Origin: JACPAB01 sp964366725
GTDB lineage: Bacteria > Patescibacteriota > Minisyncoccia > 2-02-FULL-40-12 > GWA2-44-9
NCBI GenBank assembly: GCA_964366725.1
Contig: CAYIUL010000017.1
Span: 1 to 10,789 of the forward strand
Direction: 5' to 3'
Length of the DNA: 10,789 bases
Shown here: piece by piece, positions 7,052 through 10,789 of the stretch
Layout of the letters: each line of letters starts with the position of its first letter
Position numbering within the stretch: position 1 is the first letter of the stretch
Notes under the pieces: generated by a model
The model's input: only the letters and a program-made list of their open reading frames with translations
What the model was told of the DNA's origin: nothing
Databases searched by the model: none
Made by a program: the position numbers and the translations under genes

Positions 7052-7099
7052 TCCGGTCAGGCGGGCTTCCTTGTGCGGCGTGCTCTTCTTGCACCATTT
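7049..7099 (-). pseudogene. 3'-end remnant of a second rpmG (ribosomal protein L33) copy
   Basis: The minus strand encodes KWCKKSTPHKEARLTG followed by TAA, matching the last 16 residues of the intact L33 next door at 13 of 16 positions. Upstream, similarity ends exactly at the border of a 95-bp inverted-repeat element, and the frame meets TAA at 7114-7112. No start and no first CxxC are present. The codons here are G/C-ending (CACGCCGCACAAGG...) while the intact gene uses A/T-ending ones, so the two copies are not a recent simple duplication. It may be the displaced end of an original rpmG. Confidence 0.7.
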
Positions 7100-7193
7100 G
7101 TCCCGATTTTGTTAAACGCTTTGCATTTACTACAAAATCGAGGATCCTCGATTTCAGTGGATTTTCATATTGAAAATCTCTGAAATCGGGACA
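7099..7193. mobile_element. 95-bp cruciform-like element with terminal inverted repeats
   Basis: The ends TGTCCCGATTT (7099-7109) and AAATCGGGACA (7183-7193) are exact inverted repeats. The inside tiles with no unpaired junction base: TGTCCC (7099-7104) pairs with GGGACA (7188-7193); arm one is GATTTTGT (7105-7112) with ACAAAATC (7132-7139); the centre is the palindrome GAGGATCCTC (7140-7149); arm two is GATTTCAG (7150-7157) with CTGAAATC (7180-7187), with a further inner stem GATTTTCA/TGAAAATC. It lies between the intact rpmG stop and the remnant. It encodes no protein; a MITE-like or REP-like element, or a structured RNA, are the options. Confidence 0.6.
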
Positions 7194-7196
7194 GAA

Positions 7197-7361
7197 TTAC
7201 CCAGTTATACGCGCCTCCTTATGTACTGTATGTTTTTTACACCACTTACAAAACTTCCTATACTCAAGTTTGCGTTCCACGGTTTTTTTGTTCTTTGTGG
7301 TGTAATAATTAGCCCGTTTACACACACCGCACTTCAAACGCAATAAATTTTCCTGTGACAT
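7197..7361 (-). CDS. rpmG: 50S ribosomal protein L33
   Basis: A 54-aa protein typical of bacterial L33: MSQENLLRLKCGVCKRANYY at the start, then TTKNKKTVERKLEYRKFCKWC, ending KEARITG. C11, C14, C38 and C41 form the zinc ribbon, so this is the zinc-binding (C+) form. L33 sits in the large ribosomal subunit near the E site. It follows tRNA-Thr(GGU) by 32 bp on the same strand and precedes tRNA-Trp, the usual bacterial neighbourhood of rpmG. The leader is A/T-rich with no visible Shine-Dalgarno. The codons are A/T-rich, unlike the remnant copy downstream. Confidence 0.95.
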   Translation of the reverse strand: MSQENLLRLKCGVCKRANYYTTKNKKTVERKLEYRKFCKWCKKHTVHKEARITG

Positions 7362-7393
7362 ATTGTTTTATTTTATATTTTTAACCGACCTTG

Positions 7394-7646
7394 AGCCGAT
7401 GGTGGGAATTGAACCCACGACCTACTCCTTCATGAATACCCCCACTTCGCTGAGCTTATAAGAGGATTAGACTGTATATTGAGCATTTCAGCTCCCCTTG
7501 TCAGTCGTTCGGGCCCCCACTTGGTCGAGGGCCACGGTCTGAACCCTTTGGGCCTTTAACCGTTATTCGGGATTCGCTATAAAATTTCTTTTATAGTGGG
7601 CAATTTGATTTACCATGGAGTTGCTCTACCTCTGAGCTACTTCGGC
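7394..7646 (-). tRNA. trnT: tRNA-Thr (GGU anticodon), interrupted by a group I intron
   Basis: The exons 7612-7646 (35 nt) and 7394-7430 (37 nt) join to a 72-nt cloverleaf. The acceptor is GCCGAAG/CATCGGC (G1-C72 and C2-G71, the threonine identity pairs, with an A6-A67 mismatch). The D arm is GCTC-AGAGGTA-GAGC, the anticodon stem ACTCC/GGAGT around ATGGTAA (anticodon GGT), and the T arm GTGGG-TTCAATT-CCCAC. The discriminator is T and CCA is not encoded. The 181-nt insert lies between positions 36 and 37. The gene sits 7 bp after the stop of the 58-aa basic protein and 32 bp before rpmG, so it must be transcribed with its neighbours and needs splicing to work. Confidence 0.9.
7431..7611 (-). 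ncRNA. Small group I self-splicing intron in tRNA-Thr(GGU)
   Basis: The intron is 181 nt. The 5' exon ends in U36 and the intron ends in G, as group I rules require. In intron numbering: P1 pairs exon GGU with GCC (11-13), with U-G at the splice site; P2 is 16-23/28-35 capped by GAAA; P4 49-53/74-78; P5 58-62/66-70; P6 79-85/94-100; P7 106-110/138-142, extendable by A104-U143 with C105 bulged, as at the guanosine site; P8 118-121/128-131; J8/7 is AAUAUA. P3 is weak (41-43/115-117). The three-base guide on the anticodon resembles the Azoarcus tRNA-Ile intron. No ORF is present, and it is shorter than the roughly 200-250 nt usual for bacterial tRNA introns. Confidence 0.85.
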
Positions 7647-7653
7647 AACCATG

Positions 7654-7830
7654 TTATTTTTTTAATAAAGAACGTTTTCTTAATTTAACTTTTAATCCTC
7701 CTGATTTTAAATGCTTGAAAAACTCTATCTGCCTCAAGCGCTTTTTTGCTTCGGCTTTGGTTTTATACGAACCCATCCGCCTCCCGCTTTCGGCCATTAC
7801 GACATATTTTGAACCTATTTTTTTTATCAT
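7654..7830 (-). CDS. Small basic protein of unknown function (58 aa)
   Basis: The frame runs from ATG at 7830 to TAA at 7654. It begins MIKKIGSKYVVMAESGRRMG, continues SYKTKAEAKKRLRQIEFFKH, and ends in a run of lysine and arginine. Small proteins with this pattern (a short strand K-x-Y-V-V, then Y-x-T-K-x-E-A-x-K-R-L-R-Q-I-E-F-F-K) are familiar from CPR and phage genomes, but no function is known to me. The high positive charge suggests nucleic-acid or ribosome binding. It occupies the slot between tRNA-Tyr and tRNA-Thr(GGU), where many bacteria have tRNA-Gly. There is no Shine-Dalgarno; the ATG follows directly on a 14-bp duplicate of the tRNA-Tyr 3' end. Confidence 0.7.
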   Translation of the reverse strand: MIKKIGSKYVVMAESGRRMGSYKTKAEAKKRLRQIEFFKHLKSGGLKVKLRKRSLLKK

Positions 7831-7844
7831 CTGTGGGGGCGGTA
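7831..7844 (-). repeat. Duplicate of the tRNA-Tyr 3' end (direct repeat)
   Basis: CTGTGGGGGCGGTA occurs here and at 8016-8029. At 8016-8029 it covers the 3' acceptor strand, the discriminator and 3 bp beyond tRNA-Tyr. The two copies flank a 171-bp hairpin-filled insert, which looks like the attachment-site pair left by an element that inserts at a tRNA 3' end. Confidence 0.65.
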
Positions 7845-8015
7845 TGGAGTCAAAAGCAAACTGCTTTGCTTTTAACAGGAATTTTAGGGCGAGCTCTGTC
7901 GAGCCCGTTTAAAAATTCCTAAGCCCTGTCCAGCTTTGCTGGACCAGGTGCAAATTTGCTGCCTTGCAGCAAACCCAGAAATATAACCGGTGACTGGTTG
8001 TATTTCTGGGTCTAC
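7845..8015. mobile_element. 171-bp hairpin array flanked by tRNA-Tyr 3'-end repeats
   Basis: Five stem-loops follow one another with little spacing: 7852-7873 (9 bp), 7877-7920 (9 bp outer stem with inner GC pairs), 7925-7948 (CCTGTCCAGC/GCTGGACCAGG type, one bulge), 7955-7973 (8 bp), and 7974-8010 (10 bp plus 6 bp around loop TGA). No coding frame is evident. It is transcribed with the tRNA operon on the minus strand. A small non-autonomous element, a relic of one, or a structured processing spacer are possible. Confidence 0.5.
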
Positions 8016-8018
8016 CTG

Positions 8019-8103
8019 TGGGGGCGGTAGGATTTGCACCTACGTAGGCCGAACGGCCAGTAGATTTACAGTCTACCCTCGTTGACTACTTGAGTACACC
8101 CCC
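8019..8103 (-). tRNA. trnY: tRNA-Tyr (GUA anticodon)
   Basis: An 85-nt class II tRNA: acceptor GGGGGTG/CGCCCCC, discriminator A, D stem CTC/GAG, anticodon stem GTAGA/TCTAC around CTGTAAA (anticodon GTA), a 16-nt variable arm with GGCC/GGCC, and T stem GTAGG/CCTAC. CCA is not encoded. Two invariant sites deviate: the T loop is TGCAAAT (G at 55 instead of T) and the D loop AAGTAGTCAAC has AG where GG (18-19) is expected. These two positions normally contact each other. The gene lies 27 bp after the nuclease stop codon on the same strand. Confidence 0.92.
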
Positions 8104-8130
8104 AACTATCTGCCATATTTTAACACATTA

Positions 8131-8913
8131 TTAACTAAATTCCCAGTTTTTAATCAAAGACGAAAATTGCTCTTGTAATTTTAAATAATCGGTTTTTAGT
8201 ATCATGGTTAGTTTAATTTCTGGATATAATTCTCTAAATTCTCTATCTCTTTTGGCCGAATAATCGGAAAGAAAATTCTTAATTTCTATATAAGTATATT
8301 CTCCTGGTAGATAGAAGTCTGGGGTATATTTTTGTGTTTTTAAGCTAAAGGTTTTCGGCTGAAAAACCCACTTGATTTTAAGGAAATTCATTAACCTGGC
8401 ATAATTGGCTTCCCAACGACTGAAAAAATAAATATTTGGGTCTATGTCTGGTCTAATGCCGGCTTTGGCTCTTGCTGCCTTAGGAGAAGTCGGCCTATGA
8501 CCTATGTCATTTATCGAGCAAACAACAGAACAGTACTTGTGATTTTGCCAACGTGGAGTTTTAAACTCCTTTTTACAACTTAAACAATACTTAATTAATC
8601 TCGGCACCAGGATTCTTCCTTTTTGAGTATAGTGATAGGGACTTCTTTTTAAGGCTTCCGAGATTTTTAATTTTGTTTCCAGACTTTGGGGCCCACGAAT
8701 ACTATTGTTGTGTGTTGCAGAACAATTTTGCGAACAAAATTGTTTGGGACTAAAACTTTTTACTTCAAAAATATTATTGCAATTTGCTCTTTTACATGTT
8801 CTTTTTTCTACTTTAGCCAACAAATGGCTATAAGAACCCTTTTGCCAGGCAATTTTAGAAACTTGTGATTGTCCTTTTTTGTATTCAGTTAAATCGTAAA
8901 ATTTATGCCTCAT
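8131..8913 (-). CDS. Zinc-finger PD-(D/E)XK nuclease resembling a homing endonuclease
   Basis: 260 aa from ATG at 8913, only 8 bp after tRNA-Thr(UGU). Two treble-clef-like zinc fingers have cysteines 40/45/60/64 and 110/113/128/132. Between them, SLETKLKISEALK (77-89) resembles the NUMOD3 DNA-binding motif of homing nucleases. The C-terminal domain carries a PD-(D/E)XK core: RWEAN (E168), TPDFYLP (D199) and YIEIKN (E210, K212). Together this suggests a site-specific DNA endonuclease. PD-(D/E)XK homing enzymes exist, for example I-Ssp6803I from a cyanobacterial tRNA-fMet group I intron. The gene sits between two tRNAs and looks AT-rich, as expected of an invader. Its target is unknown; the intron-bearing tRNA-Thr(GGU) nearby is a candidate. 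A restriction-type or repair nuclease is the alternative. Confidence 0.75.
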   Translation of the reverse strand: MRHKFYDLTEYKKGQSQVSKIAWQKGSYSHLLAKVEKRTCKRANCNNIFEVKSFSPKQFCSQNCSATHNNSIRGPQSLETKLKISEALKRSPYHYTQKGRILVPRLIKYCLSCKKEFKTPRWQNHKYCSVVCSINDIGHRPTSPKAARAKAGIRPDIDPNIYFFSRWEANYARLMNFLKIKWVFQPKTFSLKTQKYTPDFYLPGEYTYIEIKNFLSDYSAKRDREFRELYPEIKLTMILKTDYLKLQEQFSSLIKNWEFS

Positions 8914-8921
8914 AGAACTGG

Positions 8922-8993
8922 AGCCAGGGAGAGGACTTGAACCTCCAACCTGAGCATTACAAATGCCCTGCTCTACCGTTGAGCTACCCTGGC
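8922..8993 (-). tRNA. trnT: tRNA-Thr (UGU anticodon)
   Basis: A complete 72-nt cloverleaf without intron: acceptor GCCAGGG/CCCTGGC, D arm GCTC-AACGGTA-GAGC, anticodon stem GGGCA/TGCTC around TTTGTAA (anticodon TGT), and T arm GGAGG-TTCAAGT-CCTCT with the canonical T loop. G1-C72 and C2-G71 match threonine identity. The discriminator is T, as in the other tRNA-Thr, and CCA is not encoded. It is the first tRNA of the array, 35 bp after the TPR gene stop. Confidence 0.95.
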
Positions 8994-9002
8994 ATCCAAT
9001 AC

Positions 9003-9008
9003 ATTTTA
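9003..9008 (-). promoter_or_regulatory. Possible -10 element for the tRNA array
   Basis: On the minus strand GATAAAAT gives TAAAAT at 9008-9003, about 10 bp upstream of tRNA-Thr(UGU). No convincing -35 is visible at 16-18 bp, so the tRNA array may also be read through from the rpsB-tsf operon. Confidence 0.25.
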
Positions 9009-9028
9009 TCACAAAAACAGACGAAATA

Positions 9029-9640
9029 CTACTTCTTTATTACTCCTTCGACTGCTTGTGAATGCTTCTTTTTGAGTTCTTCTTTGGCTGGATTGAGCTC
9101 TATCGCCGCTTCATACGATTCCTTGGCATCGGCGAAATTAGACATCTTCAGATACAGGTCGCCAAGAATTTCATAAAGTGAAGAGTTCTTGGGATTTTTT
9201 GCTATTTCTATTATGAGGCGCTGTTCTTCCTTTTTCAGCTCATCTATTGTTGCCTGTTCGATTTGTTCTTGGGTTTTCAGAGTTGCCGAAGGCGAAGCCG
9301 GGGCCACGGGTGAAGCCCCAACCGAAAGATGTTTTCTTTCGGTTATGTTCCTTATCTTCTTGATAAGAGAGTCCGACATTCTGTCCATTCTCATGGAAAG
9401 GACCCTAAGCCGGCGAAGAAACTTCTCGAGCTCAAGCAACCAAACCTCTCTATAGCGCTTTAGCCGAGTGCTGTTGATCCCGTTAGCCAACTCCGGTAAA
9501 AGGTCCAACCATATGCTCTGCCCCGATTGGACATCAGACACGGTAAGCTTCTTTAGGTAGGGCATTTTTCTCCAAATAATTAAAAAGATGCCTACCGCAG
9601 ACGCTAAAATCAAAAAGAGGGGTATAAAAATAAAGGCCAT
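9029..9640 (-). CDS. Membrane-anchored TPR protein
   Basis: 203 aa. Residues 2-23 (AFIFIPLFLILASAVGIFLI) are a single N-terminal membrane anchor followed by positive residues, so the body is probably cytoplasmic. Residues 55-105 are strongly basic and helical, 107-120 are an Ala/Pro/Ser linker, and 125-145 are a charged helix. Residues 148-186 hold a tetratricopeptide repeat (SLYEILGDLYLKMSNFADAK, then ESYEAAIELNP). TPRs bind partner proteins; the partner here is unknown. It starts 6 bp after the tsf stop, which indicates co-transcription with rpsB-tsf. No Shine-Dalgarno is visible, so translational coupling is plausible. A TPR protein in this position looks like a CPR trait, but I cannot assign it a name. 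Confidence 0.75.
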   Translation of the reverse strand: MAFIFIPLFLILASAVGIFLIIWRKMPYLKKLTVSDVQSGQSIWLDLLPELANGINSTRLKRYREVWLLELEKFLRRLRVLSMRMDRMSDSLIKKIRNITERKHLSVGASPVAPASPSATLKTQEQIEQATIDELKKEEQRLIIEIAKNPKNSSLYEILGDLYLKMSNFADAKESYEAAIELNPAKEELKKKHSQAVEGVIKK

Positions 9641-9646
9641 ATATTA

Positions 9647-10096
9647 TTAGATATAAAATATTCCAAACCGGCCGATCTGGATATTCTCTCCAAGCTTGGC
9701 AATGTGTTGATTGATGAGGTCTTGGACAGTTAAGGCGGGATCTTTTATAAATGGCTGAGCCAGAAGGTCGTCTGCCGTTTCCGGCCTTACTGCGGCTATG
9801 TGCATGGCCAGATCGTGGGCCAGTTTCTGGAATTCCACATTTCTGGCCACGAAATCAGTTTCACACAGAACCTCCACCATTGCCCCCAATTTCTTATTGG
9901 CGTGGATATAGGAATCGATGACCCCCTCTTTCACCTCCCGGGACGATTTTTTTGCGGCCACGGCAATGCCTTGGGCTTTTAATATCTCGCGCGCTTTGGT
10001 TTCGTCTCCTCCGGCTTCATCGAGCGCCTTTTTTATTTGGGCCAGTGAGAGCCCGGTACTCTCCCTTAAATTTTTAATTTTATCTGTGTCAGCCAT
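9647..10096 (-). CDS. tsf: Translation elongation factor Ts (short form)
   Basis: 149 aa, about half the length of the E. coli protein. Residues 1-45 are the UBA-like N-terminal domain (KIKNLRESTGLSLAQIKKAL, then DEAGGDETKAREILK), which contacts EF-Tu. The core has the family signature ETDFVARN (79-86), whose Asp and Phe push into EF-Tu near the Mg site to release GDP. The end, GENIQIGRFGIFYI, matches the normal terminal strand of the core, so the gene is complete and not truncated. The second half-core and coiled coil of longer EF-Ts are absent, as in other minimal forms. It follows rpsB by 4 bp, the standard rpsB-tsf operon. Confidence 0.95.
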   Translation of the reverse strand: MADTDKIKNLRESTGLSLAQIKKALDEAGGDETKAREILKAQGIAVAAKKSSREVKEGVIDSYIHANKKLGAMVEVLCETDFVARNVEFQKLAHDLAMHIAAVRPETADDLLAQPFIKDPALTVQDLINQHIAKLGENIQIGRFGIFYI

Positions 10097-10100
10097 GCTT

Positions 10101-10775
10101 TTATTCTGCCAGCTCCTTACTTATCATCTCTAAAACCAGATCAACCGATCTTTTTGAACGGTCGTTTGCCGGAATGACATAGTCGATCTCGTCCGGATCA
10201 GAATCGGTGTTGGCGATACCAACAACTTTGACGCCCATCTTTTTGGCCTCTCTGACGGCCAATGAGCTTTCTTTAAGAGAAGATACAAAGATAGCGTCAG
10301 GCAAACGGGTCAGTTTTTTCAGACCCTCGAATCTGACCTTCATTTTTGCCAGTTCTTTTGTGAGCATCAAGCGCTCCTTTTTGGTGTATTTTTCAAGCGC
10401 CCCGCTTTTTACGTCATTTTCGAGCTCCTCGAGTTTTTTGACTCTCGTGTTAATGACTTTGTAGTTAGTCAGGGTTCCGCCCAACCACCTGTCAATGACG
10501 TAGGGCATATTAAAGGACTCGGCCAGGTTTTTTGTCGATTCGCCGGATTGTTTGGTAATTCCCACAAAAAGAACCATCCCTCCGCTCTTGATGGTTTTCT
10601 TTAGAAATTCCACAGAATTTCTCAACTGGACCTGTGTCTTAAGCAGGTCTATAATGCAAATTCCATCCCTGGTGGTAAAAACATAGCGGGACATTGACGG
10701 ATTTAAAACGGTCCTTTTCCGACCGTAGTGCATGCCGCCTTCAGCATGTCTTCGTAATAGATCGGAAGCGGACAC
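10101..10775 (-). CDS. rpsB: 30S ribosomal protein S2 (N-terminus uncertain at contig end)
   Basis: The frame gives 224 aa if read from GTG at 10775. S2 hallmarks are clear: GGMHYGRKRTVLNPSMSRYV (13-32), GICIIDLLKT (38-47), DRWLGGTLTN (95-104), LPDAIFV (158-164) and GIANTDSDPDEIDYVIPAND (186-205). S2 binds the 30S neck and is needed for S1 recruitment and initiation. tsf follows 4 bp downstream. The first six codons coincide with a sequence that closely matches an Illumina adapter (10759-10789), so genomic support starts at codon 7 (base 10758), and the true start is probably missing from this window. The frame stays open to the window edge, and no Shine-Dalgarno precedes the GTG. Confidence 0.92.
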   Translation of the reverse strand: MSASDLLRRHAEGGMHYGRKRTVLNPSMSRYVFTTRDGICIIDLLKTQVQLRNSVEFLKKTIKSGGMVLFVGITKQSGESTKNLAESFNMPYVIDRWLGGTLTNYKVINTRVKKLEELENDVKSGALEKYTKKERLMLTKELAKMKVRFEGLKKLTRLPDAIFVSSLKESSLAVREAKKMGVKVVGIANTDSDPDEIDYVIPANDRSKRSVDLVLEMISKELAE

Positions 10776-10789
10776 GTCTGCACTGCAGT
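10759..10789. other. Probable residual Illumina TruSeq adapter at contig end
   Basis: These 31 bases align without gaps to the TruSeq read-2 adapter at 27 positions, including AGATCGGAAG (10759-10768) and ACACGTCTG (10772-10780). The four differences are A to C twice and C to G twice. Its position at the very edge of the window fits read-through left in the assembly. It should not be treated as genomic. Confidence 0.7.

Noticed and set aside
7079..7187. Open frame on the minus strand across the cruciform-like element (DPRFCSKCKAFNKIG...)
   Set aside because: It has no start codon and is explained by the inverted repeats. The L33 frame fits the downstream part better.
7429..7611. Alternative intron borders shifted by one or two A residues
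   Set aside because: All give the same mature tRNA, but only the cut after U36 leaves U before the intron and G as its last base, as group I splicing requires.
7845..8015. CRISPR array, from regular hairpins
   Set aside because: The stems differ in sequence and length; there is no constant repeat and no spacers.
8911..9012. In-frame 33-residue N-terminal extension of the nuclease (start at 9012)
   Set aside because: It is a translation of the tRNA-Thr(UGU) gene (the familiar GSSTVEQGICNAQVGGSSPLPGS pattern). The real start is ATG 8913, after the tRNA.
9647..10096. tsf as a truncated gene because of its 149-aa length
   Set aside because: Both the N-terminal UBA-like domain and the normal C-terminal GENIQIGRF motif are present; short EF-Ts forms are natural.

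Overview
The window looks like a Candidatus Patescibacteria (CPR) genome, most likely Parcubacteria. This is an inference from several signs: a very short EF-Ts (149 aa), tRNAs without encoded CCA, weak or absent Shine-Dalgarno sites, small excisionase/MerR-like helix-turn-helix proteins, a membrane-anchored TPR protein beside tsf, and a large surface protein with tail-fibre-like repeats. The right edge (10759-10789) closely resembles a corrupted Illumina adapter, so the window probably ends at a contig end.

Layout. Bases 1-2000 (minus) hold the N-terminal 666 residues of a surface protein: a helix-turn-helix-like domain, one membrane segment, then tail-fibre-like beta repeats. A 336-bp divergent AT-rich spacer with hairpins and DnaA-box-like sites separates it from a 71-aa helix-turn-helix protein (2337-2552, plus). 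Next comes a 473-aa polytopic membrane protein (2695-4116, plus) with three internal repeats. It converges, across a shared terminator, on an 889-aa metallophosphoesterase-like protein (4153-6822, minus).

The right part is one minus-strand block of translation genes, read from right to left: rpsB, tsf, a TPR membrane protein, tRNA-Thr(UGU), a zinc-finger PD-(D/E)XK nuclease, tRNA-Tyr(GUA), a hairpin array, a 58-aa basic protein, tRNA-Thr(GGU), rpmG (L33), a cruciform-like element with an rpmG 3' remnant, tRNA-Trp(CCA), and a 42-bp palindromic terminator. The order Thr-Tyr-Thr-rpmG-Trp recalls the classical bacterial tRNA/tuf/rpmG/secE neighbourhood.

The most striking features are in this block. 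tRNA-Thr(GGU) is interrupted between nucleotides 36 and 37 by a 181-nt insert that folds as a minimal group I intron. A homing-endonuclease-like gene sits in the same tRNA array. Two structured DNA inserts (95 bp after rpmG, 171 bp after tRNA-Tyr) are each followed by a duplicate of the 3' end of the gene before them, which suggests a small structured element that targets gene 3' ends.
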